Shown here piece after piece: positions 44,690-55,584 of a stretch of 64,000 nucleotides of DNA. The translations under genes and the position numbers were made by a program. Every line of letters starts with the position of its first letter. Position 1 is the stretch's first letter. The notes under the pieces are model-generated. The model worked only from the letters and a program-made list of their open reading frames with translations. It was not told the DNA's origin and searched no databases. Source of the stretch: Sphaerolaimus hirsutus (lineage: Eukaryota > Nematoda > Chromadorea > Monhysterida > Sphaerolaimidae); assembly GCA_964036195.1 (NCBI GenBank), contig OZ038455.1, forward strand, positions 6,341,855 to 6,405,854, in the 5' to 3' direction.

Positions 44690-46180
44690 GTGAGGCCCCC
44701 GGGGCTAAAAAATATAAATTGTGATATGATGCATTTGTGGGTTACTGATTACAATGATTTGAAATATGCACTCCATTCTGACAGTACATTACCATAACCC
44801 TGAAATTGAATCCCTGGGGCCAACTTTCAAATTGTGAAATGATGCATTGTGGGTTTCTAATTGCACTGATTTGATATATAATGCACTCCATTTTGACACT
44901 ACATAACCCTGAAAACTACATGACCATAACCCTGAAAATGAACCTCTGGAACCAAAAACTTTCAATTTGTGAAATCATTCATTCTTGGGTTTCTGATTGC
45001 ACTGATTTGATATATGCACTCCATTTTGACACTACATTACCATAACCCTAAAAATGAACCCATGGGGCCAAATACTTTCAATTTGAGAAATAATGCATTT
45101 TCGGGTTTCTGATAGCACTAATTTAAAATATGCACTTCATTTTGACACTACATTACCATAACCCTAAAAATGAACCCCCTGGGCCAAAAACTTTCAAATC
45201 ATAAAATGATGGATTTGTGGGTTTCTGAGTGTAACAATTTCAAATATGCCCAGGGCTTCAAAAATTAGAAATTGTGAAATGATTCAATGTGGGTTTCTGA
45301 TTACACTGATTTGAAATATGCACTCCATTTTGACACTACATAACCCTGAAAACTACATAACCATAACCCTGAAAATGAACCTCTGGAGCCAAAAACTTTC
45401 AATTTGTGAAATCATTCATTTTTGGGTTTCTGATTGCACTCATTTGAAATATGCATTACATTTTGACACTACATTACCATAACCCTAAAAATGAACCCCC
45501 TGGGCTGAAAACTTTCAAATCATAAAATGATGCATTTGTGGGTTTCTGATTGTAGCAATTTCAAATATGCACTCCATTTTGACACTAAATTACTAAAACC
45601 CTGAAATTGAACCCCTAGACCCAAAAATTTCAAATTGTGAAATGATGCATTTTGCAGGTTTCTAATTGCACTGATTCGAAATGACTCAATTTCAACTCTA
45701 CATTACTGTAAGCCTTAAATTGAAAATTGAAAATAAATTAGAAATTGTGAAATGATGCATTTCTGGCTTTTTGATTGCCTTGATTTGAAATATGCAGATC
45801 ATTTTGACACTACATTACCATAACCCTGAAAATGAACCCCCAGGGCTAAAAATTTTCAAATCATAAAATGATGTGTTTGTGGGTTTCTGATTGTAGCAAT
45901 TTCAAATATACACTCAATTTTTACACCACATTACTAAAACCCTGATAATGAACCCCTGGGCCCAAAAACTTTCAATTTGTGAAATGATGCATTTGTGGGT
46001 TTTTTATTGCAGTGATTTGAGATGTGCACTCCATTTCTACTCTACATAACCATAACCTTTAAGTCTAACCCCTGGGGCTAAAAAATTGAAGATTGTGAAT
46101 TGATGCATTTGTGGATTGATGCTAGCGATTATTTCAAATATTCATTCTATTTTGACACTACATTACCATAAACCTGAAAA
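44690..46180. repeat. satellite of ~115 bp, about 12 units
   Basis: The landmark ACCATAACCCTGAAAATGAA recurs at 114-119-base spacing (for example near 45043, 45158, 45477, 45592, 45818, 45932 and 46046). Units include ACTTTCAATTTGTGAAATGA, GGGTTTCTGATTGCACTGAT and CCATTTTGACACTAC. One unit near 45240 is truncated. Divergence between units is modest. Confidence 0.93.
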
Positions 46181-46181
46181 T

Positions 46182-46320
46182 GAGTTTACAGGAGTTTCCA
46201 AATTAGGGACTGAGTTTATGGGAGTTTCCAAATTAGGGGCTGAGTCTATGGGAGTTTCCAAATTAGGGGCTGAGTTTACAGGAGTTTCCAAACTAGGGGC
46301 TGTGTTTACAGGATTTAGAG
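46182..46320. repeat. 30-bp minisatellite, about five units
   Basis: GAGTTTAYRGGAGTTTCCAA plus ATTAGGGGCT repeats every 30 bases exactly (46182, 46212, 46242, 46272, 46302). The period is a multiple of three, so spurious ORFs appear in it. Confidence 0.92.
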
Positions 46321-46850
46321 GGGGTCCCCATGGGGTGCCATTTTTGGGGGGTCTCCAGGGGGTGCCATTTTTTGGAGGCACATATGGGGGTGCCATTTCA
46401 AGGGGGTCCCCATGGGATGCAATTTTTTGGGTGGTCCCCAGCGGTGCCGTTTTTGTTGGTCCTTAGGGGGGTGCTATATTTTTTTGTGGGGGGGGGGTCC
46501 ATAGGGAGTGCCATTTTGGGGGGGGGGGGTCCCCAGGGAGTGCCATTTTTGGAGAGTCCCCAGGGGGAGCCAACTTTGGGTGGGTCCCCAGGGGGTGCCA
46601 TTTTTGTGGCGGTTCCTAGGGGGTGCCATGTTTGGGGGGTCCCCAGGGGGTGCCATTTTTGGGGGGTCCCTAGGGGGTGCTATTTTTGGGGGGTCCCTAG
46701 GGGTGCCATTTTTTGGTGGTCCTCAGGGGGTGCCATATTTGTGGGGCCCTAGGGGGTCCCATTTTTGGGCGGTTCTCAGGGGGTGCCACTTTTGGGGGGT
46801 TCCCTGGGTGATGCCATTTGGAGGGGGGTCCCCACTGGGGTGTCAGTTTT
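46316..46850. repeat. G-rich 27-bp minisatellite
   Basis: The unit is GGGGGTCCCCAGGGGGTGCC followed by ATTTTTG, spaced 26-27 bases where cleanest (46624, 46651, 46678, 46704, 46731). Runs of four or more G recur every unit, so the strand has G-quadruplex potential. Because 27 is a multiple of three, long ORFs with a nine-residue repeat (GGAIFGGSL) arise; I do not call them genes. Confidence 0.92.
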
Positions 46851-46875
46851 TGCAAGCCTCTGAGTAGTGGGTACC

Positions 46876-47275
46876 TATAGCAGGATTCTCTCCAACCTTC
46901 AGTTGGGTTTTGTGGTTCTCTACAATTAATACCACAAGGATTTACAAACACAAAAAGAATAGCAAAGCACAAATGTAACCAATTTAAGATAACAACAAAG
47001 TTTGACACCTTGCAAAAACCACACTATCATATCACAAAACCTATACCACACAAAATGCACACTGCCCAACCATTTTACAGAAGTTTACAAAAAATCCATT
47101 CCAAAACATTGCATCTTTGGTATTGGTCTTGTTATTGTTGGTACATTACATACCACATTTCAAAACACATGCCTAGCATGTGGGCAAACTTAACTAAACT
47201 ATCATATTTCCTCCAATGGTATTAATTGTAGAGAACCACAAAAGCCGACCGAAGGTCGGAGAGAATCCTGCTAGT
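46876..47275. mobile_element. MITE with 57-bp inverted ends (TAGCAGGATTCTCTCC)
   Basis: The ends at 46878-46935 and 47216-47273 are inverted copies containing GCAGGATTCTCTCC and GTGGTTCTCTACAATTAATA. TA is at both edges. It closes the block inserted into the 44038-47478 MITE. Confidence 0.8.
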
Positions 47276-47730
47276 TTAGTATGTAGATGGTATAAACACT
47301 GTTCTAACGTGACACCAACATAGTTTTAACGTGTGTTCTGCATTTCACAGAACACTAACTACAGTTATTGTCATGTACGTTCCCTTTACAATCAATTTGG
47401 GGGGGGGGTATTTCGAGGGGGGGGGGGGGTGATTGTTTCAAAGTGGTCCCGAGAGGGGGGTATTTCGAGGAAATACGGTAGTTACATAAAATGTGTACCA
47501 AGTTATGTTTTGGTTTATTCTGTTGATGACAAAAGAATTGCAAGGGTTATATTGCTTGATAGTGTTAATATTTACTAAATATTAGGTATTATATTTATAT
47601 TCTTTTTATGTTCATGGAAAAATGCACTTAAGTGTAGTGTTTATACAAGGGATATTACTGTAATTTTTATATCGTGCAGATGTTTATTAAATACATTGAT
47701 TTATGCATTTCAAGGTATTTTACGATGCAA

Positions 47731-48876
47731 TACATGCTTAGCGTTCCAAAAATGGCCAATTTTGAGAAGAAATAATAAAATATATTCTCCGAAAATCTCT
47801 CTCAAAATAAAATATAATTAAATCTCTCATGTCATTTGGAAAATATAATTAAATCTCTGAGAAAATCTCCCATGCTTGTAAAAATCTAAAAAAATCTCCC
47901 TCCTGGAATTTTGGTTTTATTTGATATTTCAAGGTGTTTGGATAACACAGAGTAAATATGTATTCAATAAGCTGTGTGTCATGTGCAATGATCAAATGCC
48001 GCAAATGTTACTTAAACACTACCTTCAAAAACATATTTTGCTGCAAAGTCCTCTCACTCATATTCAAACACCTTTTTGTGGCAACTGAAGTCTGACTGAA
48101 GAGTTGCTCAGCACTGGCAGCACTCCAAGGTATATATATACACAGTATATTCAGTGCCAAATGTCAGGTATCCATTTGGGCAAACTTTCATAAAAATGAT
48201 CATAAACAGCCGATTGTGAAGGACCCAGTGGGTGATGAACGTAATGATGCACTGCATGATTGTTCTAGCCACTGAACTTCCCAAACAATGACATCATTCT
48301 CTGAAACCTCAGAATAAACTGAATTTTCACTTTCAGCTACTTTACCATTCCACTTTACTCTCTTTTTCCAAAGTTGCTAAAACATATTTACCTTTTCTCA
48401 AAAAAATATGTATACTCAAGTTTACTGGGTTTACTGGATAAATATGTTCACATTTTCTCTGAAAAGAGTACCCATACTCACTTTTACATATACTTTTTGA
48501 AACTACTTGAGTACAGAAAACGCATTTCAGATAGTCTTTTTTAAGCTTTTTCAAGCCATAAAAAGTAAAAATAGTATACAATTGAGTAGTAAATGGTATA
48601 CAAATAAGCACATGTATAGCCAAAAATAAGGGGAAAATGCATGGATTGTAGTGGATTGAATGTGAAAATTGGCAAAAAGTATGAAAATTGGGGCAAAATT
48701 TCCCCCCAAAAATGCCTTCAGAGAGATTTTTTGTATATTTTCTCCCACAGAAAAAAAAATTAAATCTCTGAAAAATCTCGTAAAAAATATAAATATAATT
48801 AAATGGCTATTTAATTATATTTAAAGAGATTTTTGAATTTAAATCTCCCAGAGATTTTCAGAACGCTATACATGCT
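47731..48876. mobile_element. hAT element (TAGCGTTC termini) with 8-bp duplication TACATGCT
   Basis: The element 47739-48868 starts TAGCGTTCCAAAAAT and ends TTTTCAGAACGCTA, flanked by identical TACATGCT. The ends are full of AAATCTC and AAATATAATT words. A TATACTCAAG/ACTTGAGTACAG-type fragment lies inside near 48400-48530. It is non-coding. Confidence 0.93.
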
Positions 48877-49293
48877 GTAAGTACATTTTGTTTGTAAATA
48901 CTAAAGGTTAAATCTACATTACATTTCTATTTTGGGATAAACATGAAACAGTATCAATTATTCTTAATCAAATGTTTCATCAAAATGAAGAAAAAATCAA
49001 ATACAAATTTGAGTGAATGATATCTGCTTTTGTGATCCTATAAATAAACACCTTCCCGGTAACGTCCGGCACCCTATTTTTGATGACACTTGTGACATAA
49101 AGTTCTAGGGCGCGCCAGAAGCTGAAACTTGGGGGAAATATTGACGCAACTCCCCTCTACTTCGCATGAATTCGGGATGTCGCGGCGATCCCTCAGGGTG
49201 CGTCGCCATAAGTGCAAAATTTTTATAGGCTTTTCTGGTGTCCTGCACAGGTCCGGCACCCACTGATTTCTGAGCTGTGGGAGGGGATATAAA

Positions 49294-50769
49294 TAAACAC
49301 CTTCCCAATCAAGTCCAGCCCCCCATTTTTTATTTTACTTCTGACGTCCTATCTCCAGTTACAGGACGCGCCAGAAGCTGAAACTTGGGGTAAATATAGG
49401 CGCAACCCCCCTCTACTTCACACAAATTGGAGGAGTCGCGGATTCCCCCTACAGGGTGTGTCACCCTAAGTGCAAAAAATTTCGTGGCTTTTTAGTGACC
49501 CACACAGGTCCGGCCCCCACTGATTTCTTGCACTGCGGGTGCCATACCTCCAGCTGTGGGAGGGGTAAGAATCTACAATTTTGGGGATGTGTCGCCAACA
49601 CCCCTCCCCTACTTTACACTGGCCAGGCGGTTTTTGGCAACTCACCACAGTGTGGGGTGCAGCATTCAAAATTTATCGAAACATTACTGTCCCACACAGG
49701 TCCAGCAGCCAATCAAATTTTAAAAAAATAAACACTTTTGTGTTGTTTTAACACTAAAGTGATTGATAATGTCAAATAAGCATTAAATATCCTCTATAAA
49801 TATCTTATCCCACCGAAAACTGCCCACCACATGAACCAATTCCCTAAAGTGGCTGACAAAAAATCACTTTTTACAACTTTTTTATTAGACACTTGAACTG
49901 TTGCTTTACAATATTTTATAGAGGAGGGTTAAGGGTTTTAAGTTGTGTAAAAAACCTTAGCTCCAAAAAGCCTTCATAAGAAAATTTGCTTGGGGTAAAT
50001 TTAAAATTGTAAATTTCACTCATTTTTGTTCCTGCAATGATGTCATTTTTTCAATTTGAAATTCACCCCAAGCAAATTTTCTAATGAAGGCATTTTGGAG
50101 GTAAGGTTTTTTACACAACTTGAAACCTTGAACTCTTCCCTAAAAATTATTGTAAACCAACAGTTCAAGTGTCTAATAAAAAAGTTGTAAAAAGTGATTT
50201 TTTGTCAGCCACTTTAGGGGATTGGTTCATGTGGTGGGCAGTTTTTGGTGGGATAAGATATTTATAGAGGATATTTAATGCTTATTTGACATTATCAATC
50301 ACTTTAGTGTTAAAACAACACAAAAGTGTTTATTTTTTTTAAAATTTGATTGGCTGCTGGACCTGTGTGGGACAGTAATGTTTTGATAAATTTTGAATGC
50401 TGCACCCCACACTGTGGTGAGTTGCCAAAAACCGCCTGGCCAGTGTAAAGTAGGGGAGGGGTGTTGGCGACACATCCCAAAATTGTAGTTTCTTACCCCT
50501 CCCACAGCTGGAGGTATGGCACCCGCAGTGCAAGAAATCAGTGGGGGCCGGACCTGTGTGGGACACTTAAAAAACCACGAAAATTTTGTGCACTTAGGGT
50601 GACCCACCCTGTACTGGGTCGCTGCGACCCCTCCAATTCAAGCGAAGTAGAGGGGGGTTGCGCCAATATCTACCCCAAGTTTCAGCTTCTAGCGCGTCCT
50701 AGAACTGGAGATAGGACGTCAGAAGTAAAATAAAAAATGGGGGGCCGGACTTGATCGGGAAGGTGTTTA
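49294..50769. mobile_element. 1.47-kb inverted-repeat element inserted in a sister copy
   Basis: The ends AACACCTTCCC and GGGAAGGTGTT at 49296 and 50767 are flanked by TA. The arms of about 700 bases are inverted copies meeting near 50030. It is the same family as 2219-3670 but diverged. Confidence 0.88.
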
Positions 50770-50869
50770 AATCTTAAAGATTGGGGATGTGTTACCAACA
50801 TCCCTCCCCTACTATACACTATTCAATAATGTGAGATCAATGTGAACAATTTCTAAAATGTTGTTTTCA

Positions 50870-51398
50870 AATAACGTTCAAAGAGGTTTTTGGTGTACTT
50901 TTATTAGTTTTTTTGCTGGTGGCGAGCTTTTATCACCTAGCCGTCAAAGTATACTAAAAATAGAGATGTTTTAGATGGATTGACTAGCACCTCGCTCTAG
51001 ATTGAGCATTTCCAGCTTATGGAACATAACTTTCAAACAACTTATGACTTTATTTGAGTCAACACTGAAAAGATAAACGACCGTAGGTACGAGTGTAGCA
51101 CAATTCTCTTTAAACACTAAAAAATTACCTCAAATCCCTCTGCAAAGCGTTTGAACTTTTTTGCAGCTGGTGTGCTGTTGCTGTATTGCGTTTCGTTGTT
51201 GCTTTTCGTTGAATGGCTGCAACCCGATGGTGCCATGTCTCGTCGAAAAATGAGCTTAGTTCTGGAGTCAAGAGTAGCTCACAAAGTCTGAATGGTCAAT
51301 ATTTAGATTCTGTGTGCTTTTATATAAGTAGTGTGTCTCTCAGACAAAGAAATAATCGCTCTTTAATTTGCAGATTGGCAATTGGCTCGGCTTTGATC
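50870..51398. other. unassigned DNA between transposon parts
   Basis: The inverted-repeat arm breaks off near 50870 and resumes near 54596. After subtracting the LTR element, about 870 bases (50870-51398 and 54259-54595) remain, possibly another insertion that the LTR element entered. I see no gene in it. Confidence 0.4.
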
Positions 51399-51402
51399 TT
51401 AT

Positions 51403-51577
51403 AGTTGAGTAATAGTGTAGCTGGGGTTGTTGTCAAACCCGCGATAATTATGTTTCAAGTGTACACCTACTGTGACTACTTGTGATGCATGTTCAGTTCA
51501 GCACTGTGCAATAAATAGACTCTCCCAACTGTGTCTTGGGGTGTGGGCCCCCGCGCTGTCCCACATCTACTCTAACT
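51403..51577 (+). repeat. 5' LTR
   Basis: It starts AGTTGAG and ends CTCTAACT. AATAAA at 51510-51515 can serve as the polyadenylation signal. It is identical to the 3' copy by eye. Confidence 0.95.
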
Positions 51578-51594
51578 GGTGCCGCGACCCGGTT
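51577..51594 (+). promoter_or_regulatory. primer binding site candidate
   Basis: TGGTGCCGCGACCCGG directly follows, and overlaps by one T, the end of the 5' LTR. It starts TGG as expected for pairing with a tRNA CCA end. I cannot name the tRNA by eye. Confidence 0.7.
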
Positions 51595-51886
51595 CGACTC
51601 GGCCCGACTACCCGACCGTGCCTGACCAGACCTGACTTCACCCGACTGCCCGACATCGCTGACTCGACGTCGACAACGCAACTACCGGGCATATTTGGCA
51701 TCGATCGGCTACTGACGTTGCCTGATCAATGACAACTGCCTGACTACCAAACAGCAGCATTGACGACAAAACGCCATCGACATCGCCTGCTGCTTCGACC
51801 ACCATAACAGCAGTGTAATTGACGGCTCGACATCAACGTCACCTGTGGAATTTGACTGACTTGGTTCTATGTGCTAACCTGCAGTC

Positions 51887-53875
51887 ATGGGATCAATTTC
51901 CTATGAAGGATTCATTGGATTTGTGGACCAGTACGCAGCAGACAAGAATCGGGAAAAACTCGACCAGCTGCGGCGACTGTTGCGGTCCCACAATCCAACC
52001 GACCTACCCTGTGATGAAGAAGTCTGGAAGAAAATGGCATTCGAACGCTATGCCAACAAGCTGAAAGCTGTCGCCAGCACAATTCATGACACTGGCGTCA
52101 TCGATTTCCTGAGGCCGTTGCAACCATCTGCATCGACGGCAGTGCCGGCCGCTGCTGCGACCACATCGGCAACTCCATCAATTGCAGATATGGCTGTGAT
52201 GATGAATAATGTGGTGCAGATGATGGACAAGCAGAATCAACTGCTCCAACAAATTACAGATCGGCTCGCAACGACACCGCCAGCCAGCACCAATCCAGTC
52301 AAATCTGCTCCACCAGCCGCTTCTGACCCAATGGCTGTACAGCAATACACGTCAGACCAGAAACGGCTGTGGACGCCACTGTTGAATGAAAAATTCCCAA
52401 CTTTCGATGGTGCTGACCCACTCAAATTCAAGCTGTGGATGCGTGACCTGAAGGCACGCGTCGAGCTGACTGAAGTGCCTGACAAATATGCTGTCATCCA
52501 TGTGCGCAACTGCCTTGCCGGCCGTGCGCTACGCCAATTTGAACATTTGCCAGATGACCAGTGCCAAACATTTGCACAAGTGTGCAAGTTCCTGGAATCA
52601 CAGTACAGTGATCATTTCGCTGCTCAGAATGCGATGAACAAGTTGATCACTTCAAGCCAAGCGCCCGATGAATATGTGCGAGACTATGGCTTGCTGATTG
52701 AAAGTCTCGTCCGCCAAGCCATGCCGAACATGGACACGATTGGCCTGACGATCCAACTAAAACACTACTTCATGTCTGGCCTACATCACCCAGAAATGCA
52801 GAGCTCGCTGTACTCACTTCCGACGTATGAGATGATGACATTCGCCGAGCTACTCGACAATGCAGAACAACTTGAGTTTGCTGCGAAACGAGTGCAGTTC
52901 AACAAGACCCTGGTCAAGAAATACTGCACAGCTTGTGACAGTGATGACCATTCGATGAATGAATGCGAATTTGTGCTGGAACTGTGTGCTCAGCACCAAC
53001 AGAAGCTGTCCGCTGCAAAACTGATGGCATCAAACAAATTCGATGGGGGAGGAAAGGCGCACTACCCTCCACAAACGCAGCAACAATCCAGCAAGAAACC
53101 CAAGAAATGGTGCACCTGGCATGAACTGCCCACACACAACACTGAGGACTGCGTGTACCTGAACACCGTTCCTGAGGAGAAGCGCACCAAACGCGACTTC
53201 CAAAATGTCCGTCTGATCTACGACAATGATCCTGATGCTGAACAAGTGGATTTGATTGAAATGGATCCACCGAACAACTGCTCGCTGCAGAGTGCGGACT
53301 GTGAGGTACCAGCTGTGAATGGAAAGCGTGCTGACACGTGGCGAGTGGACCCGGGTGCTGATGCGACCATCATTCACCCATTGTTGCTGAACTCACTCGA
53401 TGTCAATGGACAATGTGTCAAACCAACCGTGAAGAAGTTGGTTGCTGCCAACAAGTCGTCGATCAACGTATTCGGCAAAATCAACCTGTGCATCAATTTT
53501 GCTGGTTCGACAACCATGCACACCTGCCTCGTCTCCGACCAAATTGCCTACTCGATCATCCTTGGCAAAGACGTGCTGATGAAACTCGGAGTCAAAATGG
53601 TTGCTGCCAATGGCTCCATCCTATTCGGAAACCCTGACAAGTGCAAAATCAAATGCGACAAGGCCAATCTGTCAACGAAGCTGCGCAACATCGCAACACA
53701 AACTGATTTGGCCGATTTGTCAACCAACAAAATCCACTTGCAACCACCCGCCTACCAATTTGGGAAGATGGCTGATTCTGCAAATGTCACTGGCAGTAGC
53801 CACCAAGTGGTCAAGCACTCACCCAACACGGTCAAGAAGGCGCCACCCAAGTCCAAGTCAATGGATGTCGGATAA
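51887..53875 (+). CDS. Gag-protease polyprotein of the LTR retrotransposon, 662 aa
   Basis: This is the first ATG after a ~310-base leader. Residues 1-80 are helical and charged, then an Ala/Thr/Pro-rich linker, then a capsid-like region (about 165-330) with WMRDLKARVEL and QFEHLPDD. A CCHC zinc knuckle occupies 347-360 (Cys 347, 350, His 355, Cys 360). A second knuckle-like motif has His at the second position (Cys 409, His 412, His 417, Cys 422). An aspartic protease follows, with VDPGAD at 487-492 and LGKDVLMKLG near 559-568; the usual Asp-Ser/Thr-Gly is Asp-Pro-Gly here. The protein should build particles around the RNA. It ends at a true stop, with no frameshift path to a polymerase. Confidence 0.92.
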   Translation: MGSISYEGFIGFVDQYAADKNREKLDQLRRLLRSHNPTDLPCDEEVWKKMAFERYANKLKAVASTIHDTGVIDFLRPLQPSASTAVPAAAATTSATPSIADMAVMMNNVVQMMDKQNQLLQQITDRLATTPPASTNPVKSAPPAASDPMAVQQYTSDQKRLWTPLLNEKFPTFDGADPLKFKLWMRDLKARVELTEVPDKYAVIHVRNCLAGRALRQFEHLPDDQCQTFAQVCKFLESQYSDHFAAQNAMNKLITSSQAPDEYVRDYGLLIESLVRQAMPNMDTIGLTIQLKHYFMSGLHHPEMQSSLYSLPTYEMMTFAELLDNAEQLEFAAKRVQFNKTLVKKYCTACDSDDHSMNECEFVLELCAQHQQKLSAAKLMASNKFDGGGKAHYPPQTQQQSSKKPKKWCTWHELPTHNTEDCVYLNTVPEEKRTKRDFQNVRLIYDNDPDAEQVDLIEMDPPNNCSLQSADCEVPAVNGKRADTWRVDPGADATIIHPLLLNSLDVNGQCVKPTVKKLVAANKSSINVFGKINLCINFAGSTTMHTCLVSDQIAYSIILGKDVLMKLGVKMVAANGSILFGNPDKCKIKCDKANLSTKLRNIATQTDLADLSTNKIHLQPPAYQFGKMADSANVTGSSHQVVKHSPNTVKKAPPKSKSMDVG

Positions 53876-54079
53876 AAGACCTGCTGCCAATGCAAGCAGT
53901 GATATTTGTTGATTTGATTTAGGTGTATCTCTTTTGTGTAAGCTCTTCTGTTTTCCCAAGCAGACATTGTTTGATTGATGTGATGTAACTTCAGATACGT
54001 GAAACTTTGTAAACTTGGTTGTATCTCTCTTAGCTTTTATAATTATCCGAGGTCGTATAATCTTGTTACCCCCCCGAGG
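53876..54079. other. 3' leader of the LTR element
   Basis: The 204 bases between the Gag-protease stop and the 3' LTR hold no polymerase sequence. The polypurine tract is weak: CCCCCCCGAGG precedes the LTR. Confidence 0.6.
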
Positions 54080-54254
54080 AGTTGAGTAATAGTGTAGCTG
54101 GGGTTGTTGTCAAACCCGCGATAATTATGTTTCAAGTGTACACCTACTGTGACTACTTGTGATGCATGTTCAGTTCAGCACTGTGCAATAAATAGACTCT
54201 CCCAACTGTGTCTTGGGGTGTGGGCCCCCGCGCTGTCCCACATCTACTCTAACT
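54080..54254 (+). repeat. 3' LTR
   Basis: AGTTGAG to CTCTAACT, 175 bases, matching the 5' LTR and followed by TTAT. Confidence 0.95.
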
Positions 54255-55323
54255 TTATCGTGGGATTTTGTCGCCGCCCAGTGCATAATTGCATCACCAA
54301 GCGGACGGATTAGTACGCCAGGCGGATGGATTTTATCAGGTGTGTTGGCGTCGGGATTAGCGGAGTTTGCGTATGTGTGAATTTTGCTTGTGGACTTAGT
54401 TCACATTTTGCATTTGGAAGGGAAATTTTTGTGGAGGGATACACGTGCACCGAAAAAATTGTTAACATGTGTAAATGTTGAAAGGGTAGTGTGGGTGGAT
54501 TTTTCGGTGCAACATGCATCAGAAATAAGATTGTGAAATTGTGTTATAGATCCACAACCACAGCATAACGTCTTCATGTTGCAGAAGTTTGTGTTTTGTT
54601 CTCTAAAAAACATGACCACCCAAAAGATGGATGACAAATAATTCACTTTACCGAACGTTTTCATTAGACACATGAAGAGCGGGTTTACGATACTTTGAAG
54701 TGAAGAGTTTGACGATTAAAGTTATGTAAAGAACCACACCCCCCAAACGCCTTCATTGCAAAATTTACTTGGGGGAATTTCAAAGTATAAATTTTGTAAA
54801 TTTTTGTTCCAGCAATGATGTCATTATGGGTCATAAAATTCTCCCCAAGTAAATTTTGCAATGCAGGAATTTTAGGTATGGTTCTTTACATAACTTTAAT
54901 CATCAAACCCTTCCCTTTAAAGTATTGTAAACCAGCTCTTCAAGTGTCAAACAAAAATGTTCCAAAAAGTGGATAAATTGTCATCCATCTTTTGGGGGGT
55001 TGTGTTTTTTAGAGAATAAAAGAATATTTTGGAAATTTTTCACATTAATTTCACATTATTGAATGGTGTATAGTAGGGGAGGGGTGTTGGGAACACATCC
55101 CCAGAATTTTAGTGGGTGCCGGACCTGTGCGGGACACCAGATAAGCCAATAAAAAGTTTTGCACTATGGCGACACACCCTGTAAGGGGTCGCCGCGACCC
55201 CCCGAATTCATGCGAAGTAGAGGGGGGTCGCGCCAATATCTCCCCCAAGTTTCAGCATCTGGCGCACCCTAGAACTGGAGATAGGATGTCACGAGTGCTA
55301 CAAACTATAGGAGCGCACAGGCT

Positions 55324-55584
55324 ATGAGCGTTAAGAAAGGATCTTTTTTTGGACACTGGTTGAGAGCCATGAGACTCTGCTCTACATGGGACAATTTTGT
55401 CAACAGCATTTCACCTATTATTAACAGCCATGTTTTAAATGAATATACTGCAGACACGCTCTTTGAAGTTGCCATGAAATGTACTAGTAAATATAGAGAT
55501 TTACTCTGGAAATTCGAACTTAAAATAGATACAAAAACAGTAAATATAATTAGAAATTTAGTGACTAAGCAAAATACTAGGTAG
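55324..55584 (+). CDS. 86-codon ORF, unknown
   Basis: An ATG-initiated ORF directly follows the inverted-repeat arm. The peptide (CSTWDNFVNSISPIINSHVL, then EYTADTLFEVAMKC and KYRDLLWKFELK) has a natural-looking composition and predicted helices, but I recognise no domain. It may be a fragment of an older element or of a gene. Confidence 0.3.
   Translation: MSVKKGSFFGHWLRAMRLCSTWDNFVNSISPIINSHVLNEYTADTLFEVAMKCTSKYRDLLWKFELKIDTKTVNIIRNLVTKQNTR

Larger units (their letters stand above)
44036..47480. mobile_element. CCGTATTTCC MITE split by a 3-kb satellite-bearing insertion
   Basis: The left half (44038-44227) and right half (about 47277-47478) each match consecutive parts of the intact MITE at 37013-37468, with TA outside both ends. 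The interruption begins after TTCTGTAGAC and resumes at AGTATGTAGATGG. Everything in 44228-47276 is therefore a later insertion or insertions. Confidence 0.8.
51399..54258 (+). mobile_element. complete Gag-protease-only LTR retrotransposon, identical 175-bp LTRs
   Basis: LTRs at 51403-51577 and 54080-54254 appear identical base for base, begin AGTT and end AACT, and are flanked by the 4-bp duplication TTAT. This structure suits the Gypsy group. The only long ORF is Gag-protease. Nothing between its stop (53875) and the 3' LTR could hold reverse transcriptase, RNase H or integrase. LTR identity means a recent insertion, so mobilisation probably came from an autonomous partner. Confidence 0.95.
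49045..55290. mobile_element. AACACCTTCCCGG-family inverted-repeat element, invaded by two other elements
   Basis: The left arm starts AACACCTTCCCGG at 49047 and runs to 49293, then resumes at 50768-50870. The inner palindrome and right arm are at about 54596-55290. Matching words include TATACACTATTCAATAATGTGA on the left, inverted near 55035-55075, and CTTGGGGGAGATATT. The right terminal GGGAAGGTGTT is missing. A sister copy (49296-50767) and further DNA with an LTR retrotransposon (51403-54254) interrupt it. Confidence 0.7.

Noticed and set aside
46116-46867. Long plus-strand ORFs with a nine-residue Gly-rich repeat, resembling a structural protein
   Set aside because: They follow from a 27-bp minisatellite whose period is a multiple of three. 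All three forward frames stay open in places, and the opposite strand does too.
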